Source: Amycolatopsis sp. 2-15 (GTDB taxonomy: Bacteria; Actinomycetota; Actinomycetes; Mycobacteriales; Pseudonocardiaceae). Taken from it: a DNA stretch of 64,000 nucleotides. The notes below the pieces were generated by a model. It made no database searches. It had not been told where the DNA came from and was given only the letters and a program-made list of their open reading frames with translations. The position numbers and the translations under genes are program-made. Shown here one piece after another: positions 52,179-59,436 of this stretch (its first letter is position 1; each line of letters opens with the position of its first letter). The stretch covers positions 248,001-312,000 of the forward strand of contig NZ_CP127294.1 of assembly GCF_030285625.1 (NCBI RefSeq), given 5' to 3'.

Positions 52179-52216
52179 TTAACGTGTGTGAAACATACGG
52201 GTGACGGTCGGGCAAC
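52179..52216 (+). promoter_or_regulatory. GlnR-type operator upstream of glnA
   Basis: TTAAC-N6-GAAAC-N6-GTGAC-N6-GCAAC. The actinobacterial GlnR box is gTnAC-N6-GaAAC repeated twice; here two blocks are exact and the others miss one base each, with all three spacers exactly 6. It is 70 bp upstream of glnA. Confidence 0.8.
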
Positions 52217-52285
52217 ACCGCACTCTTAGCGTGAGCCGAAGAGAGTACTGCCGAGCGAGCTCGATCGAAGAAGGAGTCACCGAGG

Positions 52286-53710
52286 GTGCCCACTACTCCA
52301 GACGACATCCAGCGCCTGATCGCCGACGAGAAGGTGGAGTCCATCGACGTCAGGTTCTGCGACCTGCCGGGCGTGATGCAGCACTTCACGGTGCCCGCGA
52401 AGGCCTTCGACCTCGAGGCCTACGAAGAGGGCCTCGCCTTCGACGGCTCGTCCGTGCGCGGCTTCCAGTCGATCCACGAGTCCGACATGATGCTGCTGCC
52501 GGACCCCGAGACCGCGCGCATCGACCCGTTCCGCAAGACCAAGACGCTCTCGCTGAACTTCTTCGTGCACGACCCGTTCACGCGTGAGGCCTACAGCCGC
52601 GACCCGCGCAACATCGCGCGCAAGGCCGAGCAGTACATCGCCGAGTACGGCGTGGCCGACAACGTGTACTTCGGCCCGGAGGCGGAGTTCTACATCTTCG
52701 ACTCCGTGCGCTTCGACTCGGCCGAGCACGCGTCGTTCCACGAGATCGACTCGGTCGAGGGCTGGTGGAACACCGGCGCCGACGAGGTCGGCGGCAACCA
52801 GGGCTACAAGACGAAGTTCAAGGGCGGCTACTTCCCCGTCCCGCCGGTCGACCACTTCGCCGACCTGCGCGACGACATCGTCCGCCAGCTGCAGGGCTCC
52901 GGCTTCGAGATCGAGCGCGCGCACCACGAGGTGGGCACCGCCGGCCAGACGGAGATCAACTACAAGTTCAACACGCTGCTGCACGCTGCCGACGACCTGC
53001 AGCTGTTCAAGTACATCGTGAAGAACACCGTGTTCAACGCCGGCAAGACCGCGACGTTCATGCCGAAGCCGCTCGCCGGCGACAACGGCTCGGGCATGCA
53101 CTGCCACCAGTCGCTGTGGAAGGACGGCCAGCCGCTGTTCCACGACGAGTCCGGCTACGCGGGCCTGTCCGACACGGCGCGCCACTACATCGGCGGCCTG
53201 CTCAAGCACGCGCCGAGCCTGCTGGCCTTCACGAACCCGACGGTGAACTCGTACCACCGCCTCGTGCCGGGCTTCGAGGCGCCGGTTTCGCTGGTGTACT
53301 CGCAGCGCAACCGTTCGGCGTGTGTCCGCATCCCCATCACGGGCAACAACCCGAAGGCCAAGCGCGCCGAGTTCCGCTGCCCGGACTCGTCGGGCAACCC
53401 GTACCTGGCCTTCTCCGCAATGATGATGGCCGGCCTCGACGGCATCAAGAACAAGATCGAGCCGCCGGAGCCCATCGACAAGGACCTCTACGAGCTCCCG
53501 CCCGAGGAGGCCAAGAACGTCAAGCTCGTCCCCGGCGACCTCGGCTCGGTCCTCGACACCCTGGAAGCCGACCACGACTTCCTCCTCGAGGGCGGCGTCT
53601 TCACGCCCGACGTGATCGACACCTGGATCTCCTACAAGCGCGAAAACGAAATCGACCCGCTGCGGCTGCGCCCGCACCCGTACGAGTTCGCGCTCTACTA
53701 CGACGTGTGA
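52286..53710 (+). CDS. glnA: Glutamine synthetase type I
   Basis: 474 residues from the GTG at 52286, preceded by AAGGAG. GS signatures are [17 protein letters not shown] and [20 protein letters not shown]. The adenylylation Tyr402 lies in [16 protein letters not shown], so the enzyme can be switched off by GlnE, encoded 5.7 kb away. It makes glutamine from glutamate, ammonia and ATP in a dodecamer. The GlnR-type box upstream implies induction under nitrogen limitation. A strong terminator follows. Confidence 0.98.
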   Translation: MPTTPDDIQRLIADEKVESIDVRFCDLPGVMQHFTVPAKAFDLEAYEEGLAFDGSSVRGFQSIHESDMMLLPDPETARIDPFRKTKTLSLNFFVHDPFTREAYSRDPRNIARKAEQYIAEYGVADNVYFGPEAEFYIFDSVRFDSAEHASFHEIDSVEGWWNTGADEVGGNQGYKTKFKGGYFPVPPVDHFADLRDDIVRQLQGSGFEIERAHHEVGTAGQTEINYKFNTLLHAADDLQLFKYIVKNTVFNAGKTATFMPKPLAGDNGSGMHCHQSLWKDGQPLFHDESGYAGLSDTARHYIGGLLKHAPSLLAFTNPTVNSYHRLVPGFEAPVSLVYSQRNRSACVRIPITGNNPKAKRAEFRCPDSSGNPYLAFSAMMMAGLDGIKNKIEPPEPIDKDLYELPPEEAKNVKLVPGDLGSVLDTLEADHDFLLEGGVFTPDVIDTWISYKRENEIDPLRLRPHPYEFALYYDV

Positions 53711-53745
53711 TCGGCCGGCCGTGAACTGACGGCCAGGTAAGACGC

Positions 53746-53792
53746 GGGACGGCGGTCGAGGGAATACCTCGGCCGTCGTCCCGATTTTTTTT
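53746..53792 (+). terminator. Intrinsic terminator after glnA
   Basis: A 16-bp stem (GGGACGGCGGTCGAGG with CCTCGGCCGTCGTCCC, two G-U pairs), a short loop and T8. Confidence 0.93.
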
Positions 53793-53864
53793 GCCCGTTT
53801 ACTCGGCGTCCTTCGCGAAGCACCGCGCCGACCACTGCCGTTGTTGCGGCTCGCGAGGTGCATG

Positions 53865-53900
53865 AGACGGCCGCCGGGGCGGAAACCCCGACGGCCGTCT
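53865..53900 (-). terminator. Probable terminator after the molybdenum hydroxylase operon
   Basis: AGACGGCCG/CGGCCGTCT with an inner CGGGG/CCCCG; no T-run. It lies 24 bp beyond the stop. Confidence 0.6.
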
Positions 53901-53923
53901 GTTCACACCCCCGCCGAAAAGGC

Positions 53924-56095
53924 TCAGTCCACCAGCAGGTCTTCCACCATGATCGGGATGTGGCGGACGCGGACGCCGGTCGCGTTGTGGATGGCGTTGG
54001 CGATGGCGGCGGCGACGCCGACGGTGGCGATTTCGCCGATGCCGCGGGCGCCGACGGCGTTGTGGAAGGTGTCGGGGTACTGGACGAAGTGGACGTCGAT
54101 GTCGGGGATGTCGGCGTTGACCGGCAGGAGGTAGCCGGCGAAGTCGGCGTTGGCGAAGCGGCCGACCCCGTCCAGCTCGAGGGCCTCGTGCAGGGCCGCG
54201 GAGACGCCCCAGATCATGCCGCCCTTGATTTGGCTGCGGGCGAGTTTGTCGTTGATGATGCGGCCGCCGTCGAAGACGCCGAGCAGGCGGGAGACGCGGG
54301 CTTCGCCGGTGAGGCGGTGGACGCGGACCTCGCAGAACTGGGCGCCGAAGGAGCTGAACGAATGCTTGGTCAGTTCCTCACCGGGGGCGGAGGAGCCGTT
54401 GGCGGACAACGATTCCCGGCCGACAGCGCGAAGCAGCTCACCGAAGGGCATGGTGTCGGTGTCGCCGTGGAGGAGGCCGTCGGCGTACGTCACGATTTGC
54501 CCTGCGAACGGGGCGCCCGGCGCGGAGGCCAGGGCCAGCAGCGCGTCGAGGACCTCGCTCGCGGCGAGCATGATCGCGGTGCCGACGCTGGCCGTCGCGG
54601 TGGAGCCGCCGGACATGCCGCCCGGGGGCAGCTTGGAGTCGCCCAGGCGAGGCGTGATCCGGGACGGCGCGAGGTCCAGCGACTCGGCGCCGACGGACGA
54701 CATGACGTTGAGCAGGCCCGTGCCCGGGTCGGCGCCGCTGGTGGCGACCTCCGCGGTGCCGTCGGCGTGCAGCGTGATGCCGACCGTGGCGGGGAAGCGG
54801 AGGGCGGGGAACATCGCGGTCGCCATGCCGACGCCGACGAGCCAGTCGCCCTCGACGCGTGCGTTCGGCCGCGGAGACCAGCCGAACTCGCGCGCGCCGA
54901 CGGTGAAGCATTCGTCGAGGTGCTTGCTCGACCACTGCAGGTCCTTGCCCGGCGGGGCGAGCGAGCTGTTCCGTACGCGCAGCTCGATCGGGTCCATGTC
55001 GAGCGCCAGCGCGAGCTCGTCCATCGCGCTTTCCAGCGCGAATGAGCCCGGCGCCTCCCCGGGCGCGCGCATGAACGTGGTCGGCGGGATGTTGAGCGGC
55101 ACCATTTTCTGGCTGATGGACAGGTTTTTGGTGGCGTACCACTCGCGTGAGGTGCCGTGCGAGGTCGGCTCGACGAAGGAGCGGTCCATCGCCGTGCTCG
55201 ACCACGAGTCGTGGCGCAGGCCGAGGATCGTGCCGTCGGCATCGGCACCGATGGTGACCTTCTGCAGCGTCGTGGCCCGGGTGGCGGTCGCGGTGAAGAC
55301 CTGCTCGCGGGTCAAGGCCGCTTTCACCGGACGGCCCAGCTCCCGCGCCGCCGCTGCCGCGAGGAACGCCGGCGTCGAGGTGCGGCCCTTGCCGCCGAAC
55401 GCGCCGCCGACGTAAGGGTTGATCACGTGCACGGCCGCGACGTCCAGATCCAGCGCGCCGGCGAGCTCGGTGGCGATGAGGTTGCTGCCCTGGTTGCCGG
55501 TGTAGACCGTGAGCTCGCCCTCGTCCCACACCGCGACGGCCGAGTGCGGCTCCATCGCCGCGTGGTTCTGCGTAGCGGTGCGATAAGCGTGGTCCACCAC
55601 GAACGGCGCGGCGGCGAAAACGTCCTCAATGGACTCAACTTCGTCGGCCAGCACCTCGATCTGCGGCGGGTTCCCCCGCGACTCCGGCGCGTCCTCGGCC
55701 GACGCCAGGCCGTCGTCGAACGACACCAGCGCCGGCTTCTCGTCATACGTGACGCGCACCAGCATCGCCGCGTCGCGCGCCTGCTCGAACGAGTTCGCGA
55801 CTACGAACCCGATCGGCTGCCCGTAGTAGTCGACGTCGGTGTTGCGCAGCGGCACCCACGTCTCGCCCATGATCGGCGACACCGGCGGCGTGCGCAGGTC
55901 CAGCCGCTCAAACGGCGTGTACACCGCGATAACGCCGGGCGCCTCCTTCGCCGCATCGGCGTCCATGGTCTCGACCTGGCCGTGGGCCACGGTGCTGACC
56001 ACGACGTAGCCGTACGCCATGCCCGGCAAGTTGTGGTCCATCGCGTACTTCGCGCGCCCGGTGACCTTCAGCGGCGCATCGAGCCTGTCGCTCAT
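53924..56095 (-). CDS. Molybdenum hydroxylase large (molybdopterin-binding) subunit
   Basis: 723 residues from the ATG at 56095 ([20 protein letters not shown]), overlapping the FAD-subunit stop (ATGA). Xanthine dehydrogenase/aldehyde oxidase-family motifs: GAFGGKGRTST, MRAPGEAPGSFALESAMDEL, GGMSGGSTATASVG and the C-terminal catalytic Glu in VGARGIGEIATVGVAAAIAN. It binds Mo-pterin and hydroxylates an aldehyde or N-heterocycle with water oxygen. Subunit layout resembles PaoABC/YagTSR aldehyde oxidoreductase. No Tat signal is seen in any subunit, so a cytoplasmic site is suggested. Confidence 0.92.
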   Translation of the reverse strand: MSDRLDAPLKVTGRAKYAMDHNLPGMAYGYVVVSTVAHGQVETMDADAAKEAPGVIAVYTPFERLDLRTPPVSPIMGETWVPLRNTDVDYYGQPIGFVVANSFEQARDAAMLVRVTYDEKPALVSFDDGLASAEDAPESRGNPPQIEVLADEVESIEDVFAAAPFVVDHAYRTATQNHAAMEPHSAVAVWDEGELTVYTGNQGSNLIATELAGALDLDVAAVHVINPYVGGAFGGKGRTSTPAFLAAAAARELGRPVKAALTREQVFTATATRATTLQKVTIGADADGTILGLRHDSWSSTAMDRSFVEPTSHGTSREWYATKNLSISQKMVPLNIPPTTFMRAPGEAPGSFALESAMDELALALDMDPIELRVRNSSLAPPGKDLQWSSKHLDECFTVGAREFGWSPRPNARVEGDWLVGVGMATAMFPALRFPATVGITLHADGTAEVATSGADPGTGLLNVMSSVGAESLDLAPSRITPRLGDSKLPPGGMSGGSTATASVGTAIMLAASEVLDALLALASAPGAPFAGQIVTYADGLLHGDTDTMPFGELLRAVGRESLSANGSSAPGEELTKHSFSSFGAQFCEVRVHRLTGEARVSRLLGVFDGGRIINDKLARSQIKGGMIWGVSAALHEALELDGVGRFANADFAGYLLPVNADIPDIDVHFVQYPDTFHNAVGARGIGEIATVGVAAAIANAIHNATGVRVRHIPIMVEDLLVD

Positions 56096-57054
56096 CGACG
56101 GCTCCCTTCGGTCAGCTCCAGCAGCGCGCGCACGACCGTGCGCTTCACCAGCGACACCTTGAACGAGTTGAACGCCAACGGCCGCGCCCCCTCGGCGGCC
56201 AGCGAAGCCGCCTGTACGAACGACTCCTCCGTGACATCCTTGCCCCGCAACGCTTCTTCCACCGCCGTGAGCCGCCACGGAACCGTCGCCACCCCGCCGA
56301 CGGCCACCCGCGCGTCGGCGATCACGCCGTCCCGCACGTCCAGAGCCACCGCCGCCGACGCCAGCGCGAACTCGTACGACTGACGGTCGCGAACCTTGAC
56401 GTAGGTGGAGTTCTCGGCCCAGTCGAGCCGCGGCACGCGCACCTCGGTGATCAGCTCACCGGGGCGCAGGTCGTTCTCCACGTCCGGCGTTTCGCCCGGC
56501 GTGCGGTAGAAATCGGTGAGCTTCACCGTGCGCGTGCCGGACTTGCCCGCGAGTTCGACCTCGGCGTCGAGCGCGACCAGCGCCACCGCGACGTCGCTGG
56601 CGTGGGTGGCCACGCAGGCGTCACTCGTGCCGAGGATCGCGTGCATCCGGTTCACTCCCGCCAGCGCGGAACACCCGCTGCCCGGATCTCGCCGGTTGCA
56701 CGGCATGTTGACGTCGCGGAAGTACGAGCACCGCGTGCGCTGCATGAGGTTGCCGCCGATGCTGGCCATGTTCCGCAGCTGCTGCGAAGCGCTCAGCAGT
56801 AGCGCGCGCGAGATCGCCGGGTACACGCCGGGGTGCGCGGCGACGTCACCCATCCGTTCCAGCGCCCCGAAACGCAGGCCGTCGGTGGTGTCGATGCCGC
56901 GCAGCGGGAGGTCGTTGATGTCCAGCACCCGCTGCGGGGTGAGGACGTCGAGCTTCATCAGGTCGACGAGCGTGGTGCCGCCGGCGAAGAAGGTTCCGGA
57001 CGCGTCGAGCGCGTCTTCGACAGTGGTGGGCGCGGTCAGCTCAAACGGTCGCAT
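56092..57054 (-). CDS. Molybdenum hydroxylase FAD-binding subunit (PaoB/YagS-like)
   Basis: 320 residues from the ATG at 57054 ([20 protein letters not shown]). FAD pyrophosphate motif [19 protein letters not shown] and the second flavin motif [14 protein letters not shown] cysteine set after it ([28 protein letters not shown]) matches the extra [4Fe-4S] site of PaoB-type subunits rather than plain xanthine dehydrogenase. It relays electrons from iron-sulfur centres to an acceptor. It overlaps the iron-sulfur gene by 14 bp and the large-subunit gene by 4 bp. Confidence 0.9.
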   Translation of the reverse strand: MRPFELTAPTTVEDALDASGTFFAGGTTLVDLMKLDVLTPQRVLDINDLPLRGIDTTDGLRFGALERMGDVAAHPGVYPAISRALLLSASQQLRNMASIGGNLMQRTRCSYFRDVNMPCNRRDPGSGCSALAGVNRMHAILGTSDACVATHASDVAVALVALDAEVELAGKSGTRTVKLTDFYRTPGETPDVENDLRPGELITEVRVPRLDWAENSTYVKVRDRQSYEFALASAAVALDVRDGVIADARVAVGGVATVPWRLTAVEEALRGKDVTEESFVQAASLAAEGARPLAFNSFKVSLVKRTVVRALLELTEGSRR

Positions 57055-57493
57055 CGGCCCTCCTCGCCTGCTCGACCGCCGCCACGATGTTCGGGTACGC
57101 CGAACAGCGGCACAGGTTGCCGGACATGAACTCGCGGACGTCCGTGACATCGTCGCGCACAGCGGCGACGGCCGACATGACCTGCCCGGACGTGCAGAAA
57201 CCACACTGCAACGCGTCCTGGTCCACGAACGCCTGTTGCACGGGATGCAATTCGTCCTCAGTGGACAGACCTTCGACCGTGGTGACCGGCTTGCGCACGG
57301 TGGCGGCGAGGGTGAGGCACGAAAGCACGGGTTTACCGTCGACGTGCACGGTGCAGGCGCCGCACTGGCCGCGGTCGCAGCCCTTCTTCGGGCCGGTCAC
57401 GCCCAGGCGTTCGCGCAACGCGTCGAGCAGCGTCACGCCGGGTTCTACGGCGAGCTGTTCGACTCGTCCGTTGATTTCGAGGGAGATGTCCAC
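57041..57493 (-). CDS. Molybdenum hydroxylase [2Fe-2S] subunit
   Basis: 150 residues from the GTG at 57493 ([20 protein letters not shown]). Plant-type ferredoxin cluster: [20 protein letters not shown] and Cys in LSCLT. The second [2Fe-2S] domain is [13 protein letters not shown] and [12 protein letters not shown] longer open frame back to 57751 runs through the operators and is rejected. First gene of the operon; the TetR gene is divergent across 199 bp. Confidence 0.92.
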   Translation of the reverse strand: MDISLEINGRVEQLAVEPGVTLLDALRERLGVTGPKKGCDRGQCGACTVHVDGKPVLSCLTLAATVRKPVTTVEGLSTEDELHPVQQAFVDQDALQCGFCTSGQVMSAVAAVRDDVTDVREFMSGNLCRCSAYPNIVAAVEQARRADATV

Positions 57494-57550
57494 TCGGATC
57501 TCTTTCCCGCAGATGTGGTGGGAGAAGCCGGCCACACGGTCGGCGTAAAC

Positions 57551-57570
57551 TAGCGGATAGTGATCCGCTA
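57551..57570. promoter_or_regulatory. TetR-type operator 1 upstream of the molybdenum hydroxylase operon
   Basis: TAGCGGATAGTGATCCGCTA: 8-bp perfect arms around a 4-bp centre, 58 bp from the iron-sulfur gene start. Confidence 0.75.
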
Positions 57571-57592
57571 GGACTCGTGTTTCCGAGGCTAT

Positions 57593-57606
57593 CGGATTAC
57601 TATCCG
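57593..57606. promoter_or_regulatory. TetR-type operator 2
   Basis: CGGATTACTATCCG shares the CGGAT/ATCCG arms of operator 1, centre-to-centre 39 bp. Confidence 0.65.
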
Positions 57607-57692
57607 CTTCGCAATGAAAGTTGCCCTGGAGTCGCTCCAGGGCTGCACTAGAGTCTTGAGCAGGGAAGACGCCGCCGGGAACGGGAGGAACG

Positions 57693-58259
57693 ATGTCGAC
57701 GGGATCGGTCAGCCCGCGACGCGCGGACACCCGGCGCAACCACGAGCGCATCCTCGCCGTCGCGGCTCAGACGCTCGCGTGCTCGGGTGAGGTCTCGTTC
57801 AACGCCATCGCGAAGCAGGCCGAAGTCGGCGTCGGCACCGTGTACCGCCACTTCCCGACCGCGGCCGACCTCATCCTCGCCGTGTACGAGCGGGAGGTGT
57901 GCCAGCTCGTCGAAGTCGTGCCGGCGCTGCTGGAGCAGCGCTCGCCGGAGCAGGCATTCCGGGTGTGGGCGAGGGAGCACCTCGCCCACTACCTGATCAC
58001 CAAACGCGGCCTCGCCACGGCTCTGCGCGCGGCCTCGAGCAGCGCCCAACTGCCGGCCCACGCGTACAAATCCCTGGTCGACGCCCTCGGCACCCTGCTG
58101 AACGCCAACATAGCCGCCGGCACCATCCGCTCGGACACGTCGGTGGACACGGTAATGCGCGCCATGGCGGGCTTGCTGCTGCTCAGGCCGGACGAGGACT
58201 GGAAGGCGGCTACGGAAAACCTGGTGGACTTCGTGTGGCGCGGCATGCGAGCCGACTGA
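57693..58259 (+). CDS. TetR-family regulator
   Basis: 188 residues from the ATG at 57693, with a GGGAGGAACG ribosome site. The N-terminal helix-turn-helix is [34 protein letters not shown]. The C-terminal part is the usual helical ligand pocket with [20 protein letters not shown]. It is divergent from the molybdenum hydroxylase operon and very probably represses it through the two CGGAT...ATCCG palindromes. Confidence 0.92.
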   Translation: MSTGSVSPRRADTRRNHERILAVAAQTLACSGEVSFNAIAKQAEVGVGTVYRHFPTAADLILAVYEREVCQLVEVVPALLEQRSPEQAFRVWAREHLAHYLITKRGLATALRAASSSAQLPAHAYKSLVDALGTLLNANIAAGTIRSDTSVDTVMRAMAGLLLLRPDEDWKAATENLVDFVWRGMRAD

Positions 58260-58356
58260 CCGGCCGAGTCCGACGTCCGCGACTTCCGCCGCCTCTGCTA
58301 TTCCGCCGCGCGCACAATCGACTGGCGGCCGGAAACCTCAGCGAAGCGCTCTTCAG

Positions 58357-58987
58357 CTACTGGGACTGACCGGCCCGCGCGATGACCACGCCGCCGGGGA
58401 CGCGCGCGTCCGGGTCGAGCAGGTGTTCCGATTCGACGGTGAAACCGGCTGCCCGCAGGAAGGCCGACATGGTGGCCGGGCGGCGGCGGTGGATGTGGAC
58501 GTGCATGGGGTGGCCGCCGTAGCCCGAGGTCTTGCAGGTGGTCGTGTCGCCGACGTGGAAGCCGAGCAGGACCACACCGCCGGGGCGGAGGGCGCGGTGG
58601 AAGTGAGCGAGGACGGTGGGGACGAGGGCATCCGGGATGTGGATGAGGGACCAGAAGGCGAGGACGCCGTCCACGGAAGCCGTCGTAGCGGCAGCGCCGT
58701 CATCGAGCCCACCGCGAAGGGGACGCCGGCATGGGTGCGGCGGGCGAAGGCGATCATCTCGGTGAGAGGTCGAGGCCGAAGGCGTCGACGCCGAGCGAGC
58801 GCAGGTGGGCGGTGACCCAGCCGGGGCCGCAGCCGACGTCGGCGACGCGGTCATCGGCGAGTTCGGCGAAAAGCGCCAGCACGGAACGCAACTAGGGTTC
58901 GCCGGCGAGGCGGTCGCGGAGCTGTTCGGCGTAGCTGGCGACGACGGTGTCGTACGAAGTGCGGATCTCCGAGAGCCGGGAAGTCAC
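58357..58987 (-). pseudogene. Decayed class I SAM methyltransferase gene
   Basis: Pieces of one methyltransferase occur in three frames. The GTG at 58987 starts VTSRLSEIRTSYDTVVASYA. A TAG at 58892-58894 stops it; the same frame goes on with RVADVGCGPGWVTAHLRSLG (motif I) up to LDLSP. A lost base near 58760 shifts to MIAFARRTHAGVPFAVGSMT. A second shift near 58675-58695 leads to VDGVLAFWSLIHIPDALVPT, HRALRPGGVVLLGFHVGD and the end. One stop plus two shifts make it a pseudogene. Its start overlaps the thioesterase stop (GTGA), showing past coupling. Confidence 0.85.
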
Positions 58988-59424
58988 TGCTCCCCCGTCG
59001 AGAGGACCTTGAGGTTCAGGCCGGCGCGTTCGAAGCGGCCGCGGGGGTCGTCGACGAGGCGGCGGGCCGCCAGGTCCATCAGGCCCACCGTGCAGGTGAT
59101 CTCGGCAGAGAGGGTGCCGTCGAGTTTGAGGATGCGGGAGGTCATCCAGAAGACCTTGCCGTCGCCGAAGCGGGCGTCGCAGGTGACGTCGACGGTGTCG
59201 CCGCCGCGGAGTTCGCGGCGGTAGACGATGTGGGACTCCAGCAGGACCGGCGCGAGGTTTTCCTCGCGCAGCCGCGAATCGCCCGCGGATTCGAAGAGTT
59301 CGATGCGCGAGACCTCGCCGTAGGAGTGGTAGACGGCGTGGTTGAGGTGGCCCAGCGAGTCGAGCTCGTAGTGGCGCACCTTGATGCGGGTGCGGAACGG
59401 TTCGCGATCGGTCACGCGCCCCAC
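58984..59424 (-). CDS. Acyl-CoA thioesterase (4HBT hotdog fold)
   Basis: 146 residues (GTG at 59424; GTG 59415 is also possible). 4-hydroxybenzoyl-CoA thioesterase-like: RIKVRHYELDSLGHLNHAVY holds the catalytic Asp and the HxNxxxY pattern; SRIELFESAG, HIVYRRELRGGDTVDVTCDA and SAEITCTVGLMD follow. It hydrolyses acyl-CoA thioesters; chain preference is unknown. It lies 12 bp after glnE on the same strand and before the decayed methyltransferase. Confidence 0.88.
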   Translation of the reverse strand: MGRVTDREPFRTRIKVRHYELDSLGHLNHAVYHSYGEVSRIELFESAGDSRLREENLAPVLLESHIVYRRELRGGDTVDVTCDARFGDGKVFWMTSRILKLDGTLSAEITCTVGLMDLAARRLVDDPRGRFERAGLNLKVLSTGEQ

Positions 59425-59436
59425 TCTAGGTAAAAG

